Assembly (NCBI GenBank): GCA_000818945.1
Contig: KN805411.1
Location: 247,515-311,514 of the forward strand
Source of the DNA: Schizochytrium sp. CCTCC M209059
Lineage: Eukaryota > Sar > Bigyra > Thraustochytrida > Thraustochytriidae
Length of the DNA stretch: 64,000 nucleotides
Direction: 5' to 3'
The translations under genes were made by a program, and so were the position numbers. This document shows, one piece after another, positions 1 through 9,862 of this stretch (within the stretch, counting starts at the first letter, position 1; the number at the start of each line of letters is the position of its first letter). The notes below the pieces were generated by a model, which had not been told where the DNA came from, searched no databases, and saw nothing but the letters and a program-made list of their open reading frames with translations.

Positions 1-1463
1 CTGTAGACAAGCTGGACCAGATCGTGTGTCATGCTCGTTTTCGTGCGATCATACTGAGACCCATCCTGTCCTGACAATAGCATCGATGGCTCGCCATTGA
101 CCTCAATGACGCGGGGTGTAACGGTGCTATCAACGATGACGTCGACGCCAAGAAGCTGGTAGCAATTCGCGCATGCGTAGCCGCGCTGAAGCTTTTGGAA
201 TTTCTTGACAAAACCTGGTTCTGCGCTGAGAAGCATCATTGTCACCGCAGCCTCGATGCGGTCCCAAAGCTGGTCTGGATCGTGGCCCTTTCGCTTGAGC
301 CAGCGGTACACCTTGGGAAAGGGCCATGTAAGATCGTCGACTGACTTGGTCTTGTTCTTGTTGAGTGAGGTGTTGGTGAGTGCGCCAGCCTTGCGTTTGG
401 GGTCGTATGGTGTGGCAGCAAAACGCACGAGACCATCGCGAAACATGTAGGCGCGGAGCGGATGGATTGACGTAACGAGAACGTAGGTGCGCATATCCCA
501 TTTGTAGCCATCAATGAGATACGGATCGGGAAGGTATGTTTGCACCACAACTTCATCAAGATCAGGAAAGGATCTCTTCCATCGCGGAAGATCGGAAGCC
601 TTGTCGAAGATGACAATGCCGGACCCTTCGCCACGATCTGCGGGTTTGAGAATGAAGGAGCGGTCAGCGTACTCGTTCTTGACTTGCTTCATGAGGATCG
701 GGGAGTCACGAGGAAGCATCCAGCAAGGAAAAACGAATTCGCGTTCCACGTTGAAACCACGCAAGGACGCGCTCATGGTCTCACAAAACTTATCCTTGCT
801 CCACAAGGTGTCACGCAGACCGTAGAGACGGGACACGCGTTGATAGCGTTTGATAGAGAGGAGCATGCTGGGATCGAAGCAGTGAGGTTTACCGTCAAAG
901 AGATCGAGACATTTGAGGGCGCGAAAGTCATTGTCCTGGCCGCGCATAAGTTTCTTCTTTGTCAAGCGTGACGTCGTGTAGCCTGCTCGGCCAAATGTGT
1001 AGTCCCAGATGGCCGCGTCGCGGTTCGTGATGAAGTTGACGCCCAAGATAATCACTTTCTTGGCATCGGATGGGGCGAGGAGGTGGGCGCCAACGTTGGC
1101 GAGGAGGCTTTTCGTTTCTGCAAAGTTGAGGCTTCCCGATTCCCCCTGGCGCTCGTTTGACCTTGCATGGGCCCCGCGCATGACTGCGCGTCGCGTCTCG
1201 TTGAGATTAACTCTCAACGCTGTTGCCTCGCTCGCCACGGCCTTGTTGACGCGGTTCCATGACGCCTCGGCCTCTGCCATGTCGGCGGACAGCTTGAGGT
1301 ATTCGTTGACGTTCACCAGGAGCACAAGCACGGAGGCGACCCAGATGAGCGTGCGCGCGAAACCATTCGCGTCACCGCCGCCGCGCGGCTTTCTTGCCTT
1401 GCGCGTGTCGCGCTTTCGTGCGGCCTTCATTGCCTGTTTTTGATTTGGAGAACTCTTCTGCAT
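1..1463 (-). CDS. Tubulin-tyrosine-ligase-like (TTL domain) protein with N-terminal membrane anchor, C-terminus cut by window edge
   Basis: The frame is open from an ATG at 1463 to the window edge (487 codons visible), so the C-terminus is missing. TTL-family enzymes are ATP-grasp ligases that add amino acids (Tyr, Glu or Gly) to protein side chains or termini, classically tubulin. Family landmarks seen: FILKPADRGEGSGI with the ATP-contacting Lys at about 273, WDMRTYVLVTSIHPLRAYMF from 322 (compare the family's DLR-YVLVTS-PLR), GVDVIVDS near 441 and RVIEVNGEPS near 454. Residues 37-52 (TLIWVASVLVLLVNV) form one hydrophobic segment after a very basic stretch, as in a type II signal anchor, followed by a helical stem. 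That would place the ligase domain on the lumenal side, which is unusual for a tubulin-modifying enzyme. I am sure of the domain; the substrate is unknown. Confidence 0.85.
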   Translation of the reverse strand, partial: MQKSSPNQKQAMKAARKRDTRKARKPRGGGDANGFARTLIWVASVLVLLVNVNEYLKLSADMAEAEASWNRVNKAVASEATALRVNLNETRRAVMRGAHARSNERQGESGSLNFAETKSLLANVGAHLLAPSDAKKVIILGVNFITNRDAAIWDYTFGRAGYTTSRLTKKKLMRGQDNDFRALKCLDLFDGKPHCFDPSMLLSIKRYQRVSRLYGLRDTLWSKDKFCETMSASLRGFNVEREFVFPCWMLPRDSPILMKQVKNEYADRSFILKPADRGEGSGIVIFDKASDLPRWKRSFPDLDEVVVQTYLPDPYLIDGYKWDMRTYVLVTSIHPLRAYMFRDGLVRFAATPYDPKRKAGALTNTSLNKNKTKSVDDLTWPFPKVYRWLKRKGHDPDQLWDRIEAAVTMMLLSAEPGFVKKFQKLQRGYACANCYQLLGVDVIVDSTVTPRVIEVNGEPSMLLSGQDGSQYDRTKTSMTHDLVQLVY

Positions 1464-2061
1464 GAGTGATGACCGACCGACGTGACCGCCTCTATTCTTT
1501 TTATGTTGATGTTGAAATCCCAAGCCAGCCAATCCTGGCCAATCAGCAGTGGCAGCAGCTATCAGGCGGGACAAGTCTTGCCGTTACGATGAGTCCGCCT
1601 CAGCTACGAGGTCCCACGCCCTGCATGTCGTGCTCGACCAGCTCTCCCCTTCCTGTTTCGAGCAAGTCAGAAGAGAAAATAGTGCCCTTAACGCGTGCAT
1701 CCATCAATTTCCTGGTTTGTAACTCTAAAAGAGACTGAGCAAGCTAACTTCAAACAAAGGTCGAAGTCTAAACCCGAATCTTGTACGTACGTACAGTTTT
1801 GTGAGAATAAGATAAAATTAGTAAAAAGCTTTACGGTAGAAGGTGCAAATAAAAAGCCTAGGCCTATCTTCTCTTCGTTCGTTTGCAAGCACGGTGATTG
1901 TAGAGACCAAACGCGATACAATTAACAATAATGCAGCTGTAGCATGCCTATTTGTAAGGTGTTTACGTGCGCATCCTTTTTTTTCTTTTTTCATGTCACA
2001 GGATTTGGCCTCATTGATTGGCAGATTGGCATATCACTTACACGCTTTCCATCTTTGCAGA
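1464..2061. other. Intergenic, 598 bp
   Basis: Lies between the start of the TTL-like gene and the end of the transporter gene, both on the minus strand, so it should hold the promoter of the former and the 3' end of the latter. It is AT-richer than its surroundings. A short palindromic run of GTAC units sits near 1785. ORFs here are short and lack recognisable features. Confidence 0.5.
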
Positions 2062-3117
2062 TTATGATTGAAGGAGCAGAGGTTGGGCATTTTCGATACT
2101 TTCCTGTGTCGCTTCCGGGTCAATCAAGGTCTCCTCAAAGGCTGCCGAGGAGAGCTCGGACATTGCCGGCTCGCGAACTTCGGTGGGCTCCGGTTCGTTG
2201 GACAGGGCTGCAATGGATGCTGCACAAAGAAAGATGCCAAACGGAACAAAGATCCGAGATTCTGTGTCCCACCGCTCCACTTCGCGGAAAAATACAGCAG
2301 AGTAAAGACTTCCGACCACAATGATGACAGCATTGACAATGGGAACAGTAAATGACGCGCTGAAAAGGTCGAGACAGCGATTGAGCGAATAAACCTGGCA
2401 AAGGGCAGAGATAATCGTAATGAGGATGAAAAAGTAAGTAATGGGCGACCCCCACGCGCCGTCTTTGAGACAAAGCGACATGGACTTTGCGAAGAGTTGC
2501 GTGAGTGCACCAATAAGCCCTGCGCCCATCGTCATGCCGAGGCGCTGCGTTTTTTCATGCGAAGAGAGCATGGACATGCGAACGAAAAGGCCGAGAGCAA
2601 CGACGCACATTGTCACGACAAAAAAGCTAAGCTGAAAGAAATTTCCCGCGAGTTCTCGCGCTGTGACCTCGGTGGACTCGCGGTTTCCGGAGACAAGAAT
2701 GATTACAACAGAGACGAAGATGAGGCCATTGAGGAAGAGGGCCCGCAGTGATGAGCGCTCTCGGTTGATTGCGTACGCAAGCGGAACGTTTAGCACAATA
2801 TGCAAGCCACCAAAGGGAATGGTGACGCTTGCATCGGCAAAGGCCATGCTTGCCAGATTGAGCACGGTATTGATGATGGTAAGGCAAAAGTTGCCAAAGA
2901 GAAAGAGAGGATCAAGATATATAGGTCTTGGCTCTGCTGGCACGCGGACACTTTGCGCTAGTCCATTATCCACAATGTCGTAATCGTCGTTGGCAAGTTC
3001 TCTGTCTTCCTCTTCTCGCGCGCGTCTCGTGTACGCGAGTTTAATGGTGTTGTCTCCGAGAGAGGCTGCCGCTGCTGCGATGATGGAAAGAACCACGCCA
3101 ATGATGTAGTCCTCCAT
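2062..3117 (-). CDS. NIPA-like / DMT-superfamily membrane transporter
   Basis: A 351-residue multi-pass membrane protein with about nine hydrophobic helices. NIPA proteins belong to the drug/metabolite transporter superfamily and move Mg2+ in animals. The family-like block is the second helix pair near residues 75-120: an F-G-N-F-type helix, then ALASMAFADASVTIPFGGLH-like sequence, matching the NIPA pattern of an A-x-A-F-A-P-A-S-L-V-x-P-L-G-x-L segment, with a charged N-R-E-R loop after it. Residues 25-55 are a charged cytosolic or lumenal loop, and the C-terminal 50 residues are acidic and disordered. The ATG at 3117 (MEDYIIG) begins directly at the first helix. The open frame runs 15 codons further but only to a TTG, through a GACGTGCGC repeat, so I placed the start at the ATG. 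The transported ion cannot be read from the sequence. Confidence 0.7.
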   Translation of the reverse strand: MEDYIIGVVLSIIAAAAASLGDNTIKLAYTRRAREEEDRELANDDYDIVDNGLAQSVRVPAEPRPIYLDPLFLFGNFCLTIINTVLNLASMAFADASVTIPFGGLHIVLNVPLAYAINRERSSLRALFLNGLIFVSVVIILVSGNRESTEVTARELAGNFFQLSFFVVTMCVVALGLFVRMSMLSSHEKTQRLGMTMGAGLIGALTQLFAKSMSLCLKDGAWGSPITYFFILITIISALCQVYSLNRCLDLFSASFTVPIVNAVIIVVGSLYSAVFFREVERWDTESRIFVPFGIFLCAASIAALSNEPEPTEVREPAMSELSSAAFEETLIDPEATQESIENAQPLLLQS

Positions 3118-3986
3118 GCTACTGACAGCGTGCGCGACGTGCGCGACGTGCGCGACGCGCAAGACCCTTGGCCACGTCTACGTCTGCGCTTGAGCGTGCG
3201 CGCGTCTGCGCGTGCGTCTCTGGCACCGCGTCTCGGTTCTGCGTCTGTCTGTTCCACCCAGCGCGGTTCTTTGCGACGCTCAACTTGAAGCTTGCCGCAC
3301 ACAAAGCGCGATTCCGGCTGACTCAAACTCGGAACTCCGGCACACAAGTCACGTCAACGGCTCGCCTTGGCAGAGTGCCGCCCTTGGTCGGCCGGCCGGC
3401 CGGCCGGTCGGTGGCTTGCGATCTCGAGGAGGTTTTGCTTGCTGCGCTGCGTCCCGGGAAGGCCGTCTGCGGCCGCGAGCTTCGTCTCCCCGCGTCTGCC
3501 TCGATCGTGCAGGTGGAGCGGCGAGGAGGCCTGACTGAACGTCCAAGTCTAAGCTTGGATATAGATGGGTTGATGCTCACAGAACGACCGACCTTGCAAA
3601 GAAGCCGCAGTCAAACAAGCTGTCAGCCAGGTCGGGAACCTCACGACCCCCCCCCCCCCCCCCCCCCGCCAAGACGATTGGTTGGCAACGTAAGCAAGTA
3701 AGTTATCAACAAAGCGGGCTTGAACTCCGTGATCTTCTCTGGTCTGGTCTGCTCAAGGCGAAGATCGAAATTGACAAAAGAGCCGCGCATCGCGAGCAAC
3801 TGTCTCATCGTGAAAGACCACCCAGCAATCAAGTAAGTGAAAGACCGACCACCCCAAAGGAGCTTTGTGAGTCACTGAGCTGTGAGAGCAAATGGGAATG
3901 AAATTGAATGAGCAAGATGGAATTGATTGACGGACCTTAAGGGAAGATTAAGGCGGTCGCGTTTTTTCCTTATTTCTTCTTTGTTT
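3118..3986. other. Intergenic, GC-rich, with poly-C tract
   Basis: Promoter side of the transporter gene and 3' side of the arsenite methyltransferase gene. It holds a short tandem GACGTGCGC repeat (3126-3157), a GGCCGGCC cluster near 3395 and a 21-base C tract at 3647-3667. Several ORFs of 60-180 codons cross it on both strands, but they overlap each other and have Arg/Ala/Pro/Ser-biased composition typical of noncoding GC-rich DNA. Confidence 0.5.
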
Positions 3987-5402
3987 TTAAGAGCAGCAAG
4001 AGTCACCGCCAACGGGGGTCGTGTCGACTGCACCAAGTTGCTGCGCAGACTTGAAAGGCACAGAGCGGCCCGTGCCCGAAAAGGGCCCAAAGTGGCGGGA
4101 GGTATCGCCGTAAAAGCTAAAGTGCTCCGCAAAACGGGAGCGCTGGAGCGTGGCAAAAACGTTTCCACTTACAGGCGTAATCTTGCCGGTGATGAACTCG
4201 GCGCCGAGACCAAGGCAATACTCGTGCTCGTTGCCGTCAATGGTGCCCTTGTAAACAACGGCTTGGCCGTAGTCCTCCTCGGAGGCCTCAAACGTGCCTT
4301 CTTCCAGTTTGGTGAGACGGTAGGTGACACTATAGAAGCGAATGTGGCCAATCTTGGCCTCGACGGCCTTGTTCTCAATGGTAATGACAGAGTCCTTGAC
4401 AATGAGCGGACGACCAAAGCCGCACTCGACTGCCATGTTCTCAAAATCTCCCCAATAAAGAGCCCCACTGAGGCATTCGCCCCAAAGCACTGGGTCCTTT
4501 TTCAGTTCGTCCGGAACACGACGTTCTGCGTAAACGTCGGAAAACTCCATCATGCCTCCCGTCTTGAGGAGCCTGTACGCCTCGCGGAGAACGGCACGCT
4601 TGTCTGGGCAAAGATTGATGACGCAGTTTGAGGTGATGAGATCAAAAGATCCAGCCTCAAGTCCGAGTTCCTCGAGACGTTCAATGTACCCTTTCAAAAA
4701 CGTGACGTTGGACGAATTGTATCCAAAGCGCTCGCGATGGTACTCTTGATGCTTGCGCGCGACGTCGAGCTGCTCGTCAGTCATGTCGACGCCAACAACG
4801 TGCCCCTCAGGGCCCACCCACTGCGACAGCACGTAGACATCACGACCACTTCCGGATCCAAGATCGAGAATGCGCGCACCCTCGATGACGTCGAGCTCGA
4901 CGGAGCCGCACCCGTAGTACTTGGCGAGGACCTCATCGTGAACGTTGCGAAGCGCATTCTTGAGGCGTTCATCGGGAGCACCCGAGGTGCAGCATGCGTT
5001 GGTTTTCAGGTCATCGCTCTTGCTCAGCGTCTTGCCGTAATACTCCTTGACAGCATCCTTGACAGCATCGGCGCCGTCCATGTCGGTGACCTGCTTGGCA
5101 GGCGTGTCGGACGCCGGTTTGCAGCAACTCGAGGCGGCCGGTTTGCACCCAGTTGATGCAGCAGGTTTGCAGCAGCCCGAGCTGGTTTCACTCTCGACCT
5201 TTTGGGCGGGCTTGCAGCAGCCGCCGGAGCTGCTGGAACCGGATTCGCTGCTTCCCTGAACGTTGGCGCTCTTAGGGCCGCAGCATGACGACTTTTTCTT
5301 TTCCTCTGGGGCTGCGACGGGCTCACTCGTCTCGTTTCCAGTCTTGCTCTTGGGGCCGCAGCACTTGGGCTTGGTCGCGGCGGCGCCCTTCGACTCGTCC
5401 AT
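3987..5402 (-). CDS. AS3MT: Arsenite methyltransferase with cysteine-rich N-terminal extension
   Basis: 471 residues from the ATG at 5402. The enzyme transfers methyl groups from S-adenosylmethionine to trivalent arsenic in the cytosol. Seen: the SAM motif ILDLGSGSGRDVYVLS near 179, and the catalytic cysteines of the family in TSNCVINLCP (Cys about 260) and WGECLSGALYW (Cys about 310), plus a CC pair near 137-138 that probably supplies the N-terminal redox cysteine. The first ~110 residues are an extra tail with repeated CCGPK and CCKPA motifs (at least six double-Cys motifs or close variants), and the protein ends in CCS, all likely metal(loid)-binding. The frame is open further upstream to 5666, but that part reads through a CT microsatellite and looks like 5' UTR. 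Identification of the methyltransferase is secure; the role of the tail is inference. Confidence 0.92.
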   Translation of the reverse strand: MDESKGAAATKPKCCGPKSKTGNETSEPVAAPEEKKKSSCCGPKSANVQGSSESGSSSSGGCCKPAQKVESETSSGCCKPAASTGCKPAASSCCKPASDTPAKQVTDMDGADAVKDAVKEYYGKTLSKSDDLKTNACCTSGAPDERLKNALRNVHDEVLAKYYGCGSVELDVIEGARILDLGSGSGRDVYVLSQWVGPEGHVVGVDMTDEQLDVARKHQEYHRERFGYNSSNVTFLKGYIERLEELGLEAGSFDLITSNCVINLCPDKRAVLREAYRLLKTGGMMEFSDVYAERRVPDELKKDPVLWGECLSGALYWGDFENMAVECGFGRPLIVKDSVITIENKAVEAKIGHIRFYSVTYRLTKLEEGTFEASEEDYGQAVVYKGTIDGNEHEYCLGLGAEFITGKITPVSGNVFATLQRSRFAEHFSFYGDTSRHFGPFSGTGRSVPFKSAQQLGAVDTTPVGGDSCCS

Positions 5403-6082
5403 GATGGCTGCTTGCTTCGGCGAGCTAAATTGCGAAGAAGTACAAACAAGCAAGGGAAGTTCGCCCGCTGGTCGCTCTCTCTCTCTCTCTCTCTCTCTCC
5501 GTGGCGTGCGAGCGCCTACGCGCGCGCCTGCGTATCCGTGCGTGCGTACGCGAGCTTGTGAGCGCGCAGAGGTCTGCCAGGTTAGCTTTCTTTGCGGGTC
5601 TGCTGGCGAGGCGAGGCGGGTAAAGTCACTCGCATGATAGATCGACCGATCGATCATGGACAGCAAACAGACACACAGTAAGAAGCAGAGGATAGGTAGG
5701 GCCTAGGCCTCGTATACATGTGCATTTCATTTTTTTTTTGACACGTGACCAACGAGACCTTGGTCGCGCAGATGACGCCCCTTCGCTTTGTCTGACTGAT
5801 TATACTTTTCTCTGGAAATGCACGACGAAGCGATGCGCTTGCGCAAGGGGCGGGCTCACCATTGCACGATGCAAGCGTCGCAGGCAGCCTCGGCCGATTT
5901 TGTTGTTGTCGCGAAGTTCTGTTTGTTTGTTTGTTTGTTTGTTTGTTTGTTTGTTTTGTTTTGTTTTTCCAGCGCGCGAACAATGGCACGCAGCGCGTGC
6001 CAAAGAAAGGAGAAACGAGGTTGATGCGACGGCAAAACCAAAAAACTTGCCCGCTCCCTCGGGTGCGAAGGCTGATCAGCGT
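5403..6082. other. Intergenic with CT and GTTT microsatellites
   Basis: Promoter side of the arsenite methyltransferase gene. Contains a CT dinucleotide run (about 5474-5499), a GATC-type palindromic cluster at 5638-5656 and a GTTT tetranucleotide array (about 5922-5965). No coding sequence is convincing: long ORFs here are simply translations of the repeat. Confidence 0.55.
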
Positions 6083-7564
6083 CTAGCCGAGCTTTTGCTC
6101 CTCGTAGAATAGCTCGTGGTCACCGTCGGACTCTTGGATGGACGCTTGCGTGAGCACAAGGTGTGCCTTGGTGGCAAGCGCACCTCGTTCGTGTGCGCGA
6201 ATTGTGCGCAAAAGACCCTTGTTTTCTGTGACCTGGCCTGCAAGCTTCTCCTCGGCAAGTGCAGCGACGCGGTCCTTGGCGAGCTCCAACGCCTCGATGC
6301 GGTTAAGCAGCGAGTTGCGCTGATCGACGAGCTTGAGGCCAATTTTACGAAAGCGCTCGACCTCGGCAAAGGCAAAGCGGTTCGCTTTAGCCAAGAGCAC
6401 ATTGACGAGCGAGCCTGGCTCGGATGCCGCTTGCAATTTGGATTGCGCCAAGTCTGCCTCGAGCTGATTCTTTGCAGCCTCGGCGTGCTGCAAACGCTGA
6501 GCTTGGCGTTCCATCCGGCGCTCGAGGCGCGTAATTTGGTGTTTGCGGTGCTCGAGTCGGTTTTTGGCAAGGCTGAGCTCATCACGCAGCGCGCGTGCCC
6601 CGCCTTGTGCTTGAGGGGACATGGAGTCCTGATGATTTGTGTCAGTAGGCGTGCCTGGGGATAATAAAGGTGTGGACATTGCTCCTGGCGATGCAGGAGA
6701 CGCCGCGCCGCAAAAGGATAGCGCCGCTGGTCGGTAATTTGGTATTGCATCCGCTGGCATTTGGGCTTTTTTGTTACGGCCGCCGCTGATTTGGTCTTTG
6801 AGCATGTCATTTTCGTTTTTCTGCAAGGCGTTGACAAAGGAAGCCTTCATGGCGCGCTGTGCTGCCTCGTTGCGTTCATTTTCAAGTATGCGAATTCGAT
6901 CTCGGGCTTTGGCGAGCTCAACCTCTGCCTCTTCCTGTGAAAAGGTGACGTCGGTCTGCAAAGCGTGACGTAGCAGCTTGTTTTCTGCGCGCTCTCCCTT
7001 GAGCTTGTGGCGCAGGCGCGCCTCGCGGCGCTTGAAACCCTCCTTTTCCTGAACAAGCGTCGCGTACAGCTCCCGTAGGTCGTATGGGTATCCACTATCC
7101 TTTTGGGTCACAAAGGGTAGGGCTTCAGCTTCAAGACGGCGTACACGTGCTTCCAAGACGTCTTTTTCTTGCTGGAGGTCAAGGACGAGACGGTTGCGGT
7201 CCTGGAGCAAACCGCGCACCTGAACTACTTCATGGTGCTGGCGGCTTTGCTCCTCTTGCAGACGCTCATTTTCTTGACGCAATATTGCCTTCTCGTCGAG
7301 AAGACGTTCCACCAAACCGCGTACGGCCGCTGCTTGTGATGGCGCGCTGCGCGCTGCTACTGCCGCAGCTGCCGCGACAGCGTTTTCGTCTTGGCTCCAT
7401 GGGACCAAAGTATGTGTTGTTGATCTCGTTGTTGTTGTTGTTGTTGTTGCTGCTGCTGCTGCGTTCATGGCATCTTGCATGGCGGCTTGCATGGCTGCGA
7501 CACCGCGCGCTTCTTGTCTTTTGACGAAGCTTTCCCGCCATGCTTCATCAAGGTCAATCTGCAT
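6083..7564 (-). CDS. Coiled-coil protein, function unknown
   Basis: 493 residues from an ATG at 7564. The N-terminus has Ala- and Thr-rich low-complexity tracts (about 24-75). After that come long heptad-rich helices with dense Glu, Arg, Gln and Leu (about 80-245), a Ser/Pro-rich break (about 260-320), then further coiled coil to the end. No catalytic motif is visible. It resembles structural or centrosomal/flagellar coiled-coil proteins in style only; I do not recognise the family. A polyglutamine ORF lies 36 bp upstream in the same orientation and could be an additional 5' exon (see that entry). Confidence 0.7.
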   Translation of the reverse strand: MQIDLDEAWRESFVKRQEARGVAAMQAAMQDAMNAAAAATTTTTTTRSTTHTLVPWSQDENAVAAAAAVAARSAPSQAAAVRGLVERLLDEKAILRQENERLQEEQSRQHHEVVQVRGLLQDRNRLVLDLQQEKDVLEARVRRLEAEALPFVTQKDSGYPYDLRELYATLVQEKEGFKRREARLRHKLKGERAENKLLRHALQTDVTFSQEEAEVELAKARDRIRILENERNEAAQRAMKASFVNALQKNENDMLKDQISGGRNKKAQMPADAIPNYRPAALSFCGAASPASPGAMSTPLLSPGTPTDTNHQDSMSPQAQGGARALRDELSLAKNRLEHRKHQITRLERRMERQAQRLQHAEAAKNQLEADLAQSKLQAASEPGSLVNVLLAKANRFAFAEVERFRKIGLKLVDQRNSLLNRIEALELAKDRVAALAEEKLAGQVTENKGLLRTIRAHERGALATKAHLVLTQASIQESDGDHELFYEEQKLG

Positions 7565-7599
7565 CGGCAGCCAAGCCGTCCTTCTTGGCCGTGTTGCTC

Positions 7600-7635
7600 C
7601 TACACCTTCTTGTCCTTTTGTTGTTGTTCTTGTTG

Positions 7636-7699
<64 letters not shown>

Positions 7700-7821
7700 T
7701 GCGATTGTGGCTTGCCCGTAGAAGTCTCAAAAATCCTACATTCGTGTACGCTTTGGCATGAGAACTGGTCCAAGCATGTATATTGCCCACAATGGTTAAC
7801 TCTCAAGCTCAGCCCTCTCAT
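7600..7821 (-). CDS. Possible polyglutamine ORF or 5' exon of the coiled-coil gene
   Basis: An ATG at 7821 opens a short frame dominated by about 25 glutamines (CAG/CAA array, plus-strand 7617-7698) and ending ...QQQKDKKV-stop. At the end, AAGAAG is followed by GTGTAG, and 47 nt later GATGCAG precedes ATTGACCTTGATG, the second codon of the coiled-coil gene. Removing that 47-nt GT-AG segment would join the two frames in phase 0. This is a splice model from sequence only. The array may equally be a noncoding CTG microsatellite in the 5' UTR. Confidence 0.25.
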
Positions 7822-7837
7822 CTGCCTCACCAAGGTC

Positions 7838-7905
7838 GCTCAGCTCAGCTCAGCTCAGCTCAGCTCAGCTCAGCTCAGCTCAGCTCAGCTCAGCTCAGCT
7901 CAGCT
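7838..7905. repeat. Pentanucleotide microsatellite (CAGCT)n
   Basis: About 13 perfect copies of CAGCT/GCTCA in the promoter region between the coiled-coil gene (-) and the sulfatase gene (+). The unit contains AGCT, so it can pair with itself on either strand. Confidence 0.95.
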
Positions 7906-9862
7906 TAGCGGCCTCGGGCTTGTTTAGTCATCAACGGATATTTTTTTTTATTTTTTTATTTTTTCTCACGTTGTCTAATTGGCACAAGTGTCACTTCTGA
8001 GCTACCCAAAATTGTTCTCCCCTTCTAACGCAAAGCATCGAACAGCCCGTGGCTCCAGCCTATGCCGCTCAGCCTAAGCAAGTTCTTGCTTGCGTCCACG
8101 TTTTTCGATTTGTGTTTCTCCTCACATTCATTCATTCATTCATTCCATGGCTGTACGGCCTCGCTTGCTCCTCGCTCACTTCCTCACTGGCTCCTCCCGC
8201 CCGAACCGCGCCCATCCCGCGTCCTTTTAAGCGGCGGCCGTCGCGAATAAGTAAAAAGCGCGAGCGTGATCGCGCGACTGCGACCGACTCGCTGGCCGCC
8301 CGGTAGCTTGACTGGTCCCTCCCGTCCAAGATGGAGCTCCCTCCTTCTCACGCTTCTCCGCGCGGACTTCCACGAGCTCTCGTAGCACGCAGTGGATCTA
8401 AGTATCCCACCAGTGCTTCGACGAGTCCGTCGTCAGTCCCCTTGATACCTCCCGTGCCACGCGTGCGCACGCGCGTCTATCACGCGACTTCTCCCGCTTG
8501 CAGCTGCTTGCTATCCTCCGTCCTAGCTTATGCATGCATTCTTCTCCAAGTTTCTCAGCAGGTCCTCCCTCCTTCAAGTTCGCCTCCGCCAGCGCGTCGT
8601 CCACCAGCCGCGCGTAGCCCGCTCGTAGTGTATACCTGCCCCTTGCTTCGCTCACTATCCACTGCAGCAGCCAGTCGTGTGTGCTGATCACGGGCTCGCT
8701 CGTCTCGCGTCTCGTCCCGTCCCGTTCACAGTCAGTCCCTCCCATTCCACTCTCTGCAATTCGAGCCCAGCCCAGCCCAGCCCAGCCCATTCCATTCCCC
8801 TCCATTCCATTCCATTCCACCTGCGTACATTAAAAAATACATCCATCCATCCATCGATCCGCCCATCCATCCATCCATCCATCCATCCATCCATCCATCT
8901 ATCATCCATCATCCATCCGGGTGGGGCCGTGCTCGCCGATCCCGCGCGTCTGCGACCGGCCCTCCCTCTCCCTTCCTCCCAGCTGCAAAAGAAGGCGCCA
9001 GGGACCGGGGAGCACGCATCATACGGAGCAAGAAGCTTAAGACCAACCAACCAAAAGCCATGACGCGCGACGTTTCTTTGTTGGTTGCTTGCTTGGTTTC
9101 TTGTGGCCGATGTTCTTCAAGCTCGAGCCGGCAAGCTCAAGCTGGCTTGTGGCGCGCTCGTCCACGTGATAGAACGTGTGTAGATGGAAGCCCGAGCAGC
9201 GCCGCGGCGTGCGCGTCTCGGAGCGCCGCGGTGTGGCGATCACAGCGCGGCGGCGCGAGGCCGCCCCGCGCCGCGGGCTGACTCCGCGCGGCAGTTGCGC
9301 GAGCACGCGAGCTGCAGCCCGCCGCGGTCGCAGCGGCGCGGAGAAACCGACGAGCTAGCGCTACGCAAGCTTGCTTCGCGGCGAAAGCTGCCTCCGACTG
9401 GGGAGGCCAGGTCTGCTCGGCCGGTCGTCCTCGGAGCACGTGCACCAAAGCAAAGCAAAGCAAGGGGACCACCCACCAACACAGGTCTAGTAACGAGGCA
9501 GACCCTGAAGACCGGCTGCTCGGCAGCGCGGCTGGGCTAGCAGGCGAGCACGCAGGCGAGCACGCAGGCGAGCACGCTCGGCACGCACGCAGGCAGTCGG
9601 CCTGCAGCGAGAGGTCCCGAAGAGACACACACGGGCGCGCACGCGGGACACGAGCAGCTCTCCAGGCACGGCGAGGACAAAACTACATCAAGTAGCCCAA
9701 AGACTGGAAAAAGACCGACCGCGCACGTGGTGAGTGAAAGCCGGCCGTGCGGCAAGACAGTCGCGGGGGCAAGAGCGCGCAAACTCCTTTCACATCCGTG
9801 CACCATCAGCAGCCGTGCAGCATCAGCAGAGTGAAGAGAACGAAGTCGTCACGAGCACAAAG
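7906..9862. other. Long intergenic region with simple repeats
   Basis: About 2 kb between divergent genes. It holds a T-rich patch (7937-7965), small ATTC runs (8126-8148), stepped CCCAG and CCATT pentamers (8763-8820), a CATC array (8839-8906), and a 12-mer repeat GGCGAGCACGCA (9541-9577). Overlapping ORFs of 60-160 codons exist on both strands but none has recognisable domains or a composition like the real genes. Confidence 0.5.
8839..8906. repeat. Tetranucleotide microsatellite (CATC)n
   Basis: A nearly perfect CATC/ATCC array, adjacent to degenerate CCATT and CCCAG pentamers just to its left, suggesting stepwise change of one repeat type into another. Confidence 0.9.

Noticed and set aside
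3927..4631. 234-codon plus-strand ORF antisense to arsenite methyltransferase
   Set aside because: Shadow of the conserved methyltransferase coding sequence.
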